Shown: positions 30,193-42,860, counted from the first letter of the stretch. The stretch is 64,000 nt of DNA from Pelobates cultripes (GCA_933207985.1 OW240912.1:235338798-235402797); one strand, 5' to 3'. Notes: a model not told the origin generated them from the letters alone. Made by a program: numbers and translations.

Positions 30193-32030
30193 CAGGGCCG
30201 GACTTGGGAAAAAATTCGGCCCGGGCATTTTTGAATCACAGCGGCCCACTGAGAAGAGGGCGGGGCAGAGAGGGAGGTGTTTTGTCATGTCCAATGACAA
30301 GCACGCCCCCTCTCAAAGTGAGCAGGTTGGTTAAATGCGCAGAGCCCTGCTGAAGAGCTCTTGCATGAAAAAAAAGCCCTGTATTTGTTCTATGCAGGGC
30401 AAGCAAATTTATTAAGATGCTTGTGCTGTTTGCTTGTGACATTTTTCTCGTGGAATACCAGAGGACAATAGTGTAAGAAAAGCGTATTGTACATGTGTTT
30501 AGATTCTCATTTTCGGATTGAGTGTGTGTAGAGTCAGTTCATTGTGCTGTGGTGTTTTTTGTAAATATCGGTTTAATTTGTTTTGTGTTTGTGGTGTAAT
30601 ATGTATGGCTAGGGGCTGTAGAGAGTGTGAGTATATGTGATGTAGCGAGTGTGTGCATAGGGGCTGTAGTGTATGTGTGTATAGATTATGTAGTGTGTGT
30701 AGGGGTTGTAAAGTGTGTGTGTTTAAGGAAAGTAGTGTGTTTTTGCTTACAGGAGATCTAGTGTGTTCATAGGGGACCCAAAGTGTGTATGTCTTTAAGT
30801 TAGTGTGTGTAGGTGGTGCAGTGTGTGCCTATAGGGGATGTATTGTGTGTGCAGGGGATCTAGTGTGTGTGGAGAACACAGAGTATGCATAGGAGATATA
30901 GTGTGTGTGTGTGTAGAGGATTCTGAGTGTGTATAGGGATTCTAGTGTGTAGGTGTATAGGATTCATAGTTATGTATGGGATGTAGTGTGTATGTATAAG
31001 AGATGTAATGTGTGTCCAGAATGTAATGTGTGCAGGGGTGCAGGGTGTGCACTCTGTGTGTGTAAAGGGTGCAGTGTGTGAAGGGTGCACGGTGTGTGAA
31101 GTCTGCACTGTGTGTGTGAAGGGTGCACGGTGTGTGGGGTGCAGGATGTGTGAGGGATGCAGTGTGTGTGTGTGTGTGTGAGGGATGCAGTGTGTTGGGG
31201 TGCTGTGTGGTGTTTAGGGTGCAGTGTGTGGTGTGTGGAGGGTGCAGGGAGTGTGAAGGGTGTGGGGTGTGAAGGGTGCACTGTGTGTGTGTGGGGGGGG
31301 TGCAGTGTGTGTTTGGGGTGCTGTGTGTGTGGTGTTTGGGGTGCAGTGTGTGTGAAGGGTGCACTGTGTGTTTGTGTGAGGGTGCAGTGTGTGTGAAGGG
31401 TGCACTGAGTGTTTGTGTGAGGGTGCAGTGTGTGTGAAGGGTGCAGTGTGTGTGAAGGGTGCACTGTGTGTTTGTGTGAGGGTGCACTGTGTGTTTGGGG
31501 TGCACTGTGGTATTTGTGGTGCTGTGTGGTGTGTGAGTGTGAGGGGTGCTCTGTGGTGTTTAGGGTGCTGTTTGGTGTGTGTGTGTGTGTGTGTGTGATG
31601 GGTGCTCTGTGGTGTTTGGGGTGCTCTGTGGTGTTTGGGGTGCAATGTGTGTGTGTGAGGGGTGATGTGTGGTGTTTGGGGTGCAGTGTGATGTTTGGGG
31701 TGTAGTGTGTGCATGTGAGGGGTGCAGTGGGGTGTTTGGGGTGTAGCGTGTGCATGTGTATAGTGCAGTTGGGGGATTTGGGGTGTAGTGTGATTTTGGG
31801 GTGTAGTGTGTGCATGTGAGGGGTGCAGTGGGGTGTAGTGTGATGTTTGGGGTTTAGTGTGTGTATGTGAGAGGTGCAGTGGGGTGTTTGGGGTTTAGTG
31901 TGTGCATGTGGGGGGTGCAGTGTGGTGTTTGTGGGTGTAGTGTGCTGTGGGGTAAAATTAAAAAAATATGTATGTGTGTGGTTTTTTTTGTATAACTTTT
32001 TTTTTATTATTATAATATTTATGTCCCCCC
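30193..32030 (+). mobile_element. hAT-like element start with GT-rich tandem array; right end not found
   Basis: CAGGGCCGGACTTGGG at 30193 has the form of a hAT terminus (8 bp before: TTTGCTAG). Text typical of an internal spacer follows to about 30480, then a GT-rich array. I could not find a matching right end before a new repeat starts near 32030, so the element is either truncated or misassigned. Confidence 0.45.
30490..31965 (+). repeat. 1.5-kb GT-rich degenerate tandem array
   Basis: Units such as GGGTGCAGTGTGTGTGAA and TGTGGTGTTTGGGGTGC. Long minus-strand frames (383 codons, His/Thr/Pro) are translations of the array. Confidence 0.95.
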
Positions 32031-32710
32031 TTCTAGGCATGTGCATGGGGAAAATTTTCAGTTCAGTTCGGCATTCAGAAATTCGGGATTTTTGCAATTC
32101 GGGACTTCGGCAATTCGGCACTTCAACACTTCGGCAACTTTGCGGTGGGTGGGGGCCCTAAATACTATTAAGGGGGGGGGGACCTAATGTTCTCTCCCCT
32201 TAGCGGTTGGTGGTAGCCCTAAATACTAATTGGGGGGGACCTAATGTCCTCCCCCCTGGCCCCCACCCCTGAGTGGCAGGTGGGGGCCCTAAATTGGAAT
32301 AAGGGGGGGACCTAATGTCCTCACCCCTGGCCCCCACCCCTGAGCGGTGGGTGGGGGCCATAAATACTAATAAGGGGGGGGACCTAATGTCCTCTCCCCT
32401 TAGCGGTTGGTGGTGGCCCTAAATATTAATTGGGGGGACCTAATGTCCTCCCCCCTGGCCCCCACCCCTGAGCAGCGGGTGGGGGCCCTAAATTGGAATA
32501 AGGGGGGGACCTAATGTCCTCCTCCCTGGCCCCCACCCCTGAGTGGTGGGTGGAGGCCCTAAATACTAATAAATGGGGGACCTGATGTCCTCCCCCATAG
32601 CCCCCACCCCTGAGCTGCCCTAAAAAATGTTCCCACCCAGGCGACTAGGGGTGCCCTCCCCCCAAAAAATAATGATCCCCCTACCTACCCCCCTCACCCT
32701 AAAAATAGAA
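32031..32710 (+). repeat. G-rich minisatellite (60-72 bp units)
   Basis: After TAGGCATGTGCATGGGG and a run of ATTCGG/CTTCGG motifs, about seven units like GGGGGCCCTAAATACTAATA, GACCTAATGTCCTC, CCCCACCCCTGAG follow to 32640. Confidence 0.85.
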
Positions 32711-32735
32711 CTTTCCCACACTGTGTAAAATGACA

Positions 32736-32925
32736 CAGAGCACTCTGATTGGTGGATTTCAAACCAACCAATCAGAGTGCTGTGACAGGTAAATGTAGAG
32801 ACTTACCTGTCAGTCCCTTCAGGTGGCTTAAACCCACCAATCAGAGTGCTCTGAGCCTAATTGCAGGGCAGGGCAAGGCTTTATAAGCCTTCCCCCGCCC
32901 TGCAGAGCTCAGTCTGCGCGGAGCC
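32736..32925. promoter_or_regulatory. CCAAT-palindrome and TATA-like cluster, possible element promoter
   Basis: CACTCTGATTGGTGG and CCAACCAATCAGAGTG are inverted; a further CCAATCAGAGTGCTC follows at 32837. Then GGCTTTATAAGCC at about 32879-32891 lies within a hairpin GCAGGG ... CCCTGC. The order CCAAT, TATA resembles a pol II promoter. There is no gene immediately downstream, so the meaning is uncertain. Confidence 0.3.
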
Positions 32926-34430
32926 CTCACCGGGTGAAGATGGATTATTATTTTTTTGCGCTTTTTTATTGCGTCGGTTATTATGGTTTTTTATTTGATC
33001 TTTTTTGGGGCTGAAAAAAGAAGATTTTAGAAGAAAGAAAACATTGAATGGTAATTCACTGTAGCTTCACTGCTTTAGTGCCACTGCTTGGTCAAATTGC
33101 AATGTAGTAGCTGCAGTCTTCTTTTCCCAAAACTTTGTAGAAAGAAAATTCCAATGTGCTGCAGTACTGCTGCGTCATTGAAGATAAACATCCTATTTTT
33201 TCTTTAATTGCGTGCTGTGCAAGTGCGTGGGCACTGTGTGCTGTGTCGTGAGAAAAAAGTGAGGGTGTGTAGAGGTTGTGCTCACCATAAACAGTAGTGC
33301 CATGGACTCTCAATTTCTAAAAACCTCTTCATTAGCTGCCCACCACTCTGCTGTCACCACCACTACCACTAACACCCTTTCTTTTAGCATGAGTTATTCA
33401 AATACTAACAAATGGAAACCTCTTGCCTAGCTCTTGCCAGTTACACTTTCAATAAATAAATGCTGGCTGCATTCTGATGTTAATAGTTCTATAGTTTTTC
33501 CAAATCTGTTATTTTTTCCAAATCTTGCAATTCATTTTTCAATTTACTAAATTGATTATGTAACGAATTCACCCCACATGTGCAGGTGACATCATATTTT
33601 TACTAATTTTCTCACAGAGAGGAGTATACATCTTTTCCCACTGGCGATTCATTTTAAAGAACAGTTATAGGCCTGTTCTCTATTTCGGTATATAAGTTCT
33701 GTATTTGCAGAAATGTATAGGAATGTTTCATTGACTCCGTGCTGATGGTTCTATGATTAGAACCTTGTCCCATGATTGCGCCATATAATTAAACCCTCAG
33801 TGAGTTAATCTCAAGTATATTTCTAACATTTCGTACATATGTAACTAAACCAAGTGATTTAAATTTCTGCTTGGTTGGCAAGTAAATAGAGTGCTTTTAT
33901 TTAGTTTATATTTCGATGTTTTCTTAATAACGTCTCTTAGCATATTTTATAATTTGATGCAGGTTTGGCAAAGGAACATATAATGACTATTTTTCATTTG
34001 AAAGTTGGCAGTCTTTAGAGCTGTAGTAATTATGTAGATCATTAAAAAAAATGCAGGATGGCCTTAAATGATGTTATATACTATATGAGAGAGTATGAAC
34101 ACTTTCTTGGCATATGACCAATATTGTCCAGTCCAAATCTGCATACTTTAGGGAGCTTTAAAATAGGACACAATAAATGGGAATGTAGGAAACTAGTTTT
34201 CCTCAAGTAGTTTGAAACAAAAGTGTTAGCGCTCATAAATATTTAGTTAATAATTGGGTATTCACTAATATGCCTACATATATTGTGCCAAGGTGGCTTA
34301 ATATATACCATAAGATGAGCATTTACAACGTACAAGTTGCCCATTCTCAAATCCATTTCCTGACAATTTCAATATTGCTCCAAAATAATGTTAAACACCA
34401 GACCTGTTAAATATTCTTAAGTTGAGCTGC
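32926..34430. other. No gene seen
   Basis: 32940-33050 resembles the AT-rich repeat at 1680-1830. The rest is AT-rich and unique in the window, with no coding frame above 73 codons. Confidence 0.5.
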
Positions 34431-34431
34431 T

Positions 34432-34925
34432 GAATTGTGTGAACAAATATATATTCCTAACGCTATAGTGCCCTAGTCACCCTTTAGGTGACCAGGCTAG
34501 CGCTGCCTGGGTTAAAAACAAAACAGTGATTTCCTTACTTTTCAACACTCACCTGTCTTCTCCGTATAGCTCTCCATCTTTGGCTGAGATCATCAGTGTT
34601 GACAACCTCAGCCAAGTCAATGGTTTCCCATAGGAAAGCATTGGGAGGTTAATGTACATGGGCTCCTAAAAAAAAAAAAACATTGCACCAATCAGATAGT
34701 CTCCTGACGCCATGTGACTAAAATAGCAGAGTTTTTCTCTGTTAGTTTACAGATGTGCCTCTAGTTGCTGCCATATTGACAGCCACTGGAGGCAGGTTAA
34801 CCCTGCAATGTAAACATTTCTGTTCCTGCAACTGTAGGGTTAAAAATGGAGGGCACGTGGCATCCATTTAGATGAAGCGGTCTCAGTGCCTGAAGGGTGG
34901 GAGGTGTGTACCTAAACTTTTTAAT
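34432..34925. mobile_element. MITE of the TTCCTAACGCTATA family
   Basis: Diverged relative of 1420-1690: TTCCTAACGCTATAGTGCCC, the GATCATC-GTTGA block, and CATAGGAAAGCATTGGGAGG. Confidence 0.65.
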
Positions 34926-34974
34926 TACAATGTCTGCAATGATACCTCAACTAATCTCAACTATAAGAGATTCT

Positions 34975-35650
34975 TTTTATACTTATTAAGTGTTCTTGCA
35001 TAGCAAGCCCACTTAATGTTATCTCACATATATATTATTCTTATTATAGCCAAATTTACCACCCTAACTCCTCCCACAGTTTTTACACTACATAGACAGT
35101 AATATACCAAAACGTGCAGATTGTTCCCAATTGGATTGCTATTACTTTGTGGAACGTTTCGCTGAATGGTTCACGGAATATCGTCGTTCTTGTGGCGAAA
35201 TTGGTCCCATAGGAATGAATGGCAAAATGTTCAAAACTAGAGTGGGAGCTGGCAAAAGCTGAAAAATCAGGACATAATTTCTAAACTGCCACCACTCCCT
35301 TATTTTCAGGCCCACCTACACAAAGCTTATATCAAAACGTTCAGCTATCCCTGCTGCCACTAAACATGTCCATGGCTAAGCCATAGTCCTGATAGTTTTG
35401 ACAATATGACCATTTGTTTGCAACTCACGCCGTCCATTGACATTCATTGAAACTCCACTCACTCTAGCCAGCTCAAACTTGAAGGGCAATTTCTAAACTG
35501 CGACTGTGCCTTCATTTATAATACTTCATAGACATACTATGATTCTCACAATATAAAGCTATTCGCTGTAGGATTTATAGTTTTTAAAATATGACCGTTT
35601 GAAGATGGCAACCGCCAAAATACTCTGACCTGTGCCAGGCTGGAGCAGCA
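34975..35650. repeat. Dispersed repeat of unknown class
   Basis: Text such as GTGGAACGTTTCGCTGA, GTCCCATAGGAATGAATGG and AAAGCTGAAAAATCAGGA has the look of a widespread vertebrate intergenic repeat; no second copy in the window. No open frame of note. Confidence 0.35.
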
Positions 35651-35655
35651 AGTGA

Positions 35656-35896
35656 CGTCATAAACAGGACCTTTTGTACACCTGCTAATGTTTTTATAAA
35701 TGTATGGTTTAATGTAACTGTGAAGCACTTTGGCAACAACGTTGCAATTAAATGTGCTATATAAATAAATAAAAGTTGAAATGCATTTCTCACTCTATCA
35801 ATATCGGTATCTTTAGTGGCCGATACCGATAGTGCCGAAAATACCAAATATCGGCCGATAATATCGGTAAAACCGATAATCACTCGATCCCTAGTT
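35656..35896. mobile_element. LINE tail and adjoining GATATCGG-type MITE fragment
   Basis: GTGAAGCACTTTGGCAACAA ... GTGCTATATAAATAAATAAA (to about 35775) is an L2-like tail. From 35793, ATCGGTATC, GGCCGATACCGATAG, ATATCGGCCGATAATATCGG and CGATCCCTAG are the end of a foldback DNA element. Confidence 0.55.
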
Positions 35897-36073
35897 GTAG
35901 ACTACTGGTGGAGGCAAGAACACTTCACACAATTTCCCCAGAAATTGTAGCTTTTCTAGTATATAATTACCGTGTCGTCTCAAGAATATTTCAATATGCT
36001 ATACTGCATCCAGGCTAGTTCTCATTATATTAATTCTCGCTGAAAAATTCTATATCTATAGCAATACACAGTA

Positions 36074-36660
36074 TTAAACGGATAACGTAGGCATCAAAAC
36101 AGCTTTAGCTTAATAAAGCAGTGTTGGTGTATGGATCACGTCCCTGCATGCACTGCACTGCTCAATTCCCTGACATTTAGAAAATTAAGCACTTTTGTTT
36201 CTGTCCATGCACCCTAGCCACACAACCCCTGGATGTGAGTTGGGCAGACTAGATGGGCCGAATGGTTCTTATCTGCCGTCACATTCTATGTTTCTATGAC
36301 TCACACAGCCTGCATGAAAACATTGTTTTATTTTCAATCATTAGTTAACTTACTTTAGAAGTTTTTTATCATTTGCTCTGTAAATTGAACTTTAATCACA
36401 CACAGGCAGCTCCAGCCGGGTCTAGAAGGCTATTAACATAGCAGAAGATAAGACATCTATTGTAAACTGACTGTTTAATAGAGGAAGTTTAGACATTCAA
36501 TCTCACTATACAGGAAGTGTTTAGAAAAGCTGTGCAAATCACATGCAGGAAGGTGTGGTTAGGGCTGATAATTGAGAAGTGAGACTAGAGGGATATAAAC
36601 TATACACCTAAACTGCTTTATTAAGCTAAATATGTTTTGGTGCTTATAGTATCACTTTAC
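36074..36660. mobile_element. TTAA-type MITE containing a CR1 tail
   Basis: GGCATCAAAACAGCTTTAGC and TTAATAAAGCAG at the left are inverted with CTGCTTTATTAAGC and TATGTTTTGGTGC at the right (36612-36645). Confidence 0.7.
36175..36299 (+). mobile_element. CR1 LINE 3' tail
   Basis: GGGCAGACTAGATGGGCCGA, ATGGTTCTTATCTGCCGTCA and the terminal ATTCTATGTTTCTATG, the 8-bp CR1 terminal motif. The same tail, inverted, ends the CR1 copy at 44655. The left limit is approximate. Confidence 0.75.
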
Positions 36661-37372
36661 ATAATTAGGTAATTGGTAATTAGAATGACATTTTAAGGTA
36701 TAGTATGTAACAATATGGTCACAAGCTAAGGAGAGCTATTGAAAAAACAAGGAAAGTATACAAATTATGCAATTTATTACACTTTTTATGCTTGAGTAGA
36801 GCATAGCATTAAACATGGTTATAGATCTACACCCACTAGTCACCATAACATTTTTTTGTCATATTAAACATACCATACACGGCACACATTTGTTTAAGAT
36901 TTATAGCATTATGAGCTATTTCCAAATAAATTTATTTTATAGCACTGCAGCTGTGCTACAGTTTATTCATTTTCCTCTTATTTTTACAAACAAGAACAGA
37001 CTAATTTGTCACTGACACATTCTGGGCTTTAAAATTCCATCTTGGCATTGGAAAAGAATAAATATTTGTGGGGATTAAAAATAAAATGTAGTGGAATGTA
37101 TTCCAGTATGAACAAATCTAATTAAACTGGAAATAATTTAGGTCACAAACAGAAGTGTCATAAGAACGATGGCAACATTAAAGAGAATGTCTACATTTAA
37201 TCATATTTTCATATGAATACTTTTTAAATAGAAATTACAATAAAAAAAGACTGCAATATTAGTTAAATGATGCTAGCTGCAATGTTATTAAGCTTATTTC
37301 TGGGCAAAGTGATGTCTTATGAAGCACGTTTTTTTGTTTTTGGATTTAATTTTTTTAAATATCTTAAAGGGA
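36661..37372. other. No gene seen; AT-rich
   Basis: No repeats or coding features noticed; one frame of 66 codons without motif. Confidence 0.5.
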
Positions 37373-37562
37373 CACTCCACTGCCCAAAAATCACTGTTTA
37401 GTAGATATTATCCAAATTAAAACATCCATGCATTTAACCCTTTAAGGACTGAGGCAGTTGTACAAGTTGTGATCAAAACAAACAAAACCTGGAATTTGCG
37501 CTGTATGTCTGTTCAGGCGTAATTCACATCTTTTATATTATATTTTATATTATATTATATTA
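37373..37562. repeat. MITE and TTAA-element fragments with (TATAT)n
   Basis: AAAGGGACACTCCACTGCCC matches the MITE end at 59500-59525 inverted; TTAACCCTTTAAGGACTGAG resembles TTAA-element ends; a TATATTATAT run ends it just where the hAT composite copy 3 begins. Confidence 0.55.
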
Positions 37563-39653
37563 CACTTCCTGTTAGTCCGGCCGGGTACAGGAAACAGATG
37601 CTCCCTGTACCCGCGGACTATACTGGGCTCAGCCACGCTACAGCAAAGGTAGGGGGGAGGTGAGGGGGGTGAAAAAGAGGAGAAAGGAGGGGTGAGAGAG
37701 AAGAAAAGGGGTGAGAAAGAGAAATGGGGGGGTGAGAAAGAAATGGGGTGAGAGAGAAATGAGGGGGTAAGAAAGAGAAATAGAAATGGAGGGGTGAAAG
37801 AGAAAATGGGGTGAGAAATGGGGGAGAAAAGAAATGAGGGGGGTGAGAGAGAAAAGAGGGGTGAGAAAGAGAAAGAGGGGGGTGAGAGAGAAGAGGAGGG
37901 GTGGAAGATAAATTAGAGGGGGGAGAATTAGGAGGGGGGGAGAGATATTAGGAGGGGGAAAGAGATATTAGGAGGGAGAGAAATTAGGAGGGGGGGGGTG
38001 AGAAAGAAAAGGGTCGGTGAGAAAGAGAAATTGGGGGAAGAGAAATTAGGGAGGGGGAGAGAATATTGGGGGAGAAATTTAGGAGGGGGGTGAGAAAGAG
38101 AAATTAGGAGGGGGGGGAGAAAAATTGAAATTAGGAGGGGGAGAGAAATTAGGAGGGGGGTGAGAAAGAGAAATTAGGAGGGGGGAGAAAGAGAAATTAG
38201 GAGGGGGGGAGAGAAATTAGAAGGGGGGGAGAAAGAGAAATTGGGACGAGGAGAAGGAAATTGGAGCGGGAGGAGAGATTGACATTCATCACATACACAC
38301 AATGCACCCCTTGCACACAGAAAAACACACAATGCATTACACACACAGACACACATACACAAGCAATGCAACCGTTACACACAATGCATCCCTTACACAC
38401 ACAGAAACACACAATGCATATTACACACACTCAATGCACCCCTTACACACATTCAATGCATCCCATACATACACAGAAACACACCTTGCAGCCCTTACAC
38501 ATACAAACACAGATTCACACAATGCATTCCTTACACACATATCAGGACATCCCTTACACACTCCACCCCCTGTGAACAAACTCATTGGTGGAACATGAAG
38601 GTGGACCCTGGGACCCAGACCTTGAGCTGTGTAAAGGACCCCCAAAAATGGAGCTGCTTCCCGTTCTCCCAGAACATTGATTTTTGTGACCACAGTTACA
38701 AACCGCCTCCAGAGAGCCTGTTCTACACCAGACCAGTGGAGCCAGACTGCAGCTAGAGCCCATCATCATCCTCATCTGGTTGTAAGTAGGCAATCTAGTA
38801 TATTATTCGTGGCACTAAGCTCTAATTTACCTCACATTAAAGAAACACTATAGTCCCCAGAACCACTTCAGCTTAATGTAGTGGTTCTGGTGTCTATAGC
38901 CTGTCCCTGCAGGCCTTTTAATGTAAACACGGCGGCACTGCAGCACTGGCGTTAGTTAACATGGCAATCATATGGGTGGGGCATTGTGATGTCACATGGG
39001 GGGGGCGGCAAACTTTACTTTTGCCTAGGGCGGCAAAAATCCTTGCACCGGCCCTGGCTGGAGGGGGCTGTGTGAGCTGTGGCTGCACAGTGTCCCATGG
39101 TAGTTAGGGTGCCGTGCGGCCAGTACAGCTCACACAAGCAAACAGCTGATAAACTGGCCGCACGGAGGAAATGTGTATGTGTGACTGTCTGCCTGTGACT
39201 GTGTGTGACTGTCTGCCTGTAACTAAGTGTGTGACTGTCTGCCTGTAACTAAGTGTGTGACTGTGTCTGTAACTGAGTGTGTGACTGTCTGCCTGTAAAT
39301 GTGTGTGTGTGGGGCTGCAGGGATTTTGTAGAAGGGGGTGGGGGTTTTGTATTGGGACAGGAGTCTTTATAAGGGGGGATAAGCAGGGGATTTGTGGAAG
39401 GGGGTTGCGGGGGTTTTGTAGACGGGGCAGTACAGGATTTGTAGAAGGGGCAGGACAGAGGTTTTGTAGGAGGGGCGGGCAGGACAAGGGTTTTGTAGGA
39501 GGGGCTGACAGCGGTTTTGCAAAGTTTACAAATTGTAAAAAAAAAGAAATAAAACCTTTAACATTTTTTACAGGTTTTTTTTTTTTTTTTTTTTGGGGGG
39601 GGTGCCAAGCACAGGATCCGCCCCGGGTGCCAAATGCTCTAGGTACGCCCCTG
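37563..39653 (+). mobile_element. Composite hAT-like element, copy 3 (left end truncated)
   Basis: Starts inside the palindrome (CACTTCCTGTTAGTCCGG, equivalent to 2263), then a purine-rich array (37660-38275), an ACAC array (38283-38570), the shared spacer, a MITE half (38837-38960), an embedded terminus to 39055 and further text including TGTGACTGTCTGCCTG units (39170-39300). It ends with GCCAAATGCTCTAGGTACGC at the hAT terminus 39653. The right arm and everything beyond are conserved with copies 1 and 2; the left terminus and left palindrome arm are missing. Confidence 0.75.
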
Positions 39654-39955
39654 TGTGCACCCACACTTATCATATATCATTTTGTTTAGGAGAAACAGGG
39701 ATTTCATGTCACATCAAATATTTATATATTAACCATAATTTAATATGAATGAAATATAAAAAAAAAATTAGAAATTAGGAAATGTTATTTTTTAGTTCTG
39801 CATGGCATTTTAACTATGAATGTCACAATACTGTTAGCTATTACTGCAATAAAGTACATATTTGTATTCAGCGATGTCTCACGTGTAAAACAGTACCCCC
39901 AATGTACAGGTTTTATGGTGTTTTGGAAAGTTACAGGGTCAAATATACACAGGGG
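39654..39955. repeat. Fragment of the TTAA composite family
   Basis: ATTTGTATTCAGCGATGTCTC and TACCCCCAATGTACAGGTTT repeat the block at 25930-26005. Confidence 0.7.
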
Positions 39956-39956
39956 G

Positions 39957-40105
39957 TAACTGGTGACAGAGTGATGGGTGACTGGTGACAGAGGGAGGGA
40001 GTGACAGGGTGACTGAGGGAAGGAGTGACAGGGTGACTGAGGAGGGGGTGACATGGTGACTGAGGAAGGGGGTGACATGGTGACTGAGGAAGGGGGTGAG
40101 GGTAT
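39957..40105 (+). repeat. Minisatellite, ~30-bp units
   Basis: Units of GGGTGACTGAGGAAGGGGGT and variants, five to six copies. Confidence 0.9.
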
Positions 40106-41920
40106 AATGGCAGGGAGGGTATTAGGATTAGGTGTGGGTAAATTTACAATAATAAATTAGCTTACTATTCAGGGGGGCAGCAGGTGCTGTATCTCATCAT
40201 CTCCATCCCAGCCCAGGGTCAGGCAGTGCAGCAGGTGCAGGGGATCTAGAGAGGCTGACTCTGATCCCCTGCATGTTCAGAGTGGCCACAGAGGATGTTC
40301 AACCTGGCTCTGCGCCCCCTGCTGGTACACTCCATAATAACCTCTGTGGTGCTCAGTGATGACTCAGAACATGGGAAACCCCTCCCTGTGCTCTGACTCA
40401 CTGACTGAGCGCCAGAGGCACAAGGGAGAGATTATTATAACAGGACCAGCAGGAGGTACAGAGTGTTCCCCCCCCCCACCACCACCCCCCATCAGTAGGC
40501 AACAACAAAAGGTTATTTGCATCTTTTGCAGCTATGGAATTGTGTTTTTATTGTTCATTGTTGAAAGTTATAGGTGGATGGATAGATTTTGCTTATTACA
40601 CGGTCAGAGTTATAGCTTCACATTAGTGTGCGGTGGCTAACAGACTGGAAGTTAGATATCTATTCAATTACTCAAATTTGAGAATACTTATAATAGCTAT
40701 TACTATCCTCTTACTACTTGACGTGGCCTTTTAGACTACTCTACCCAGAATTTTAAAGGTGTATTATCACTCTGTTTATTTTATAATGTCACATTTGTTT
40801 GGGTTTTGGTTTTTCACATAGAACCTACTGTTCTAGTCAGGCTCTTTATATATTAATTTTCTAATATTCGACTTAAATAAAGGTTTATACCACTTATACG
40901 AATTTTGACTTTTAAAGGTACTTCTTTTGGTTGAGTGGGAGTCCGCACACTTTAAGTGGGCAGTCTTCCCATGCCGTTTTATTTTTCATCTATACCAAAG
41001 GCTTATACCATATTTATGGATACTTAATTCGTTTAGAGGTTCTCGTTTATAGAGGAGAGACCCCCCACATATTTGTGAGGAGTTATCCTTACTCCATTTA
41101 GTAGTTTGTGTTAGATTTATAAACTTCACACCTGATGAAGCCAGAATGTCAGTGTCGGCATGGATGAAAGTGTCCCTAAAAAGGCCAAATTACAGTTGTG
41201 GACGGGGGCAGAAACGGGTGGGTTTTTGTAAGAGCACTGCCATACCCTGAGACGGAATATATAATGTATCACTACGATAAATCATATGTTTAGAGCCTTG
41301 GCAGCTGTTAGCTGTTAAAGTAAACCTGTCATGACAGGTTCCCTTTAAAAGACTTTATCATGGTGTGATCTCTTGAGAAATGATATAATGATATAATGGT
41401 GCAATAAATGTCACCAAGCATTATACACAAACAGCGAAAATTGTTTTGTTCCCTAATTTTGGAATCCATTGGCAAACTTACTTCAGCTTTACTTGCTGTG
41501 CATAGGATATTTTCAGTATTGTTCATGACTCATTTTTCATCTAAAGACTGAATACACACAGATCTGAAGTGCTCTTGAGATGGTTTTCTTGAATTGAACT
41601 ATATTTTATCATTTAAGAGTTGTATTTGTCAGTTTAGCAACATTTGAGCGTGAAGTGGAAAAATACCAATTATATTTACTCCCTGATTATCAGGGTCAAT
41701 ATTTGTCATACGCGATGAAAGAATATATGTGCTCAACATGTCTTTCCGCTCTAAAATAATGTAACTTTTTTATAGAATTAGGAATGTGTGTTTTTAAAAA
41801 TTAGTTTAAAAAATAATGAGGGTCTTATATAATATATATTTAATTTCACCCCATACAAAGCCATAAAATGTAAAACACACTATTTTCTAAATATTATGTT
41901 TACAATTGAACAGTACATAT
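40106..41920. other. No gene seen; mixed dispersed sequence
   Basis: 40140-40500 is GC-richer (GGCAGCAGGTGCTGTATC; a C-run at 40470) and could be part of a hAT interior. 40640-41200 is AT-rich and of the same character as 16550-17400, probably another dispersed repeat. 41300-41920 has nothing recognisable. Confidence 0.4.
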
Positions 41921-41926
41921 TAATCT

Positions 41927-42330
41927 AGGTTGAAAAGAAAAGTCTAAAGTCCATCAAGTTCAACCTGGAAGCCCATTCTTTCATTTTGTTGATCCAAAAG
42001 TAGGAAAAAATTTGTAGCCATTTTCAATTATTCCACAAAAGTAGATAAAAACAAATATTTTTTGACTCAATAATGGCATTTGGATCTGAATTAACCTGAC
42101 AAAACATATATATATATATGAATCATCGCATACATATTAATTATATCCTTGAATATTTTGTTTTTGCAACAAAAATACAATTTTTTTTTATATTATCCAT
42201 ATAATTTGGTAAGACATCCTCTATAGGTAGAGAATTCCACATCTTACTGTAAAGAACCCTGTCCTCTGCTGCAGGTAAAAACACCTTTCTTCCGGTCTCA
42301 ATGGGTGACCTCTTGTCTGTATAAAAGGCA
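41927..42330 (-). mobile_element. CR1-like LINE 3' fragment
   Basis: In minus sense the fragment codes VFLPAAEDRVLYSK, KMWNSLPIEDVLPN, the end of a CR1-type ORF2, followed by a tail with GGTTGAACTTGATGGACTTT. Internal AT expansions and a (TA)n run at 42102 disrupt it. Confidence 0.65.
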
Positions 42331-42366
42331 AAATATAAAAAGGCACTTCAGTCTTCTGAAACACTT

Positions 42367-42860
42367 CAGTGGGCTGAAGTAGTTTAAAGGGACACTATAG
42401 TCACCTGAACAACTTCAGTTTAATGGGGTTGTTCAGGTGAGTTCAATAGCTCCCTGCAGGCCTTTTCATGTAAACACTATTTTCAGGGAAAATACAGTGT
42501 TTACATTAAAACCTAGGAACACCCAGTGGGCTGAAGTAATTTAAAGGGACACTATAGTCACCTGAACAACTTCAGTTTAATGGGGTTGTTCAGGTGAGTT
42601 CAATATCTCCCTGCAGGCCGTTTCATGTAAACACTGTATTTTCAGAGAAAATATAGTATTTACATTAAAACCTAGGAACACCTCCAGTGGCACTCAGACG
42701 GCCACCAGAGGGACTTCCAAGTCAAGTCCTGCCTGATGCGCAGGACTCACGTTTGACGTCGTCACGCTTCGCTAAAGACATCAAACGTGCTATCAGGACA
42801 CAGGAGGCACTGTGCCCTGTAGTAACACAGAAAACCTGTCAGCACCCAGAGCCAACGGTG
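42367..42860. mobile_element. MITE with a 157-bp tandem duplication of its left part
   Basis: CAGTGGGCTGAAGTA-TTTAAAGGGAC starts at 42367 and again at 42524; each unit has CACCTGAACAAC and GTTGTTCAGGTG inverted. The second continues into a longer body rich in CG (GACGTCGTCACGC). Confidence 0.75.

Noticed and set aside
30942..32121. 383-codon His/Thr/Pro-rich frame on the minus strand
   Set aside because: Translation of the GT-rich tandem array; overlapping open frames in all phases.
39303..39689. 128-codon frame near the hAT right end
   Set aside because: Gly-rich repeats of GTAGAAGGGGCAGGAC-type units and a T-run; low complexity and part of the non-coding hAT interior.
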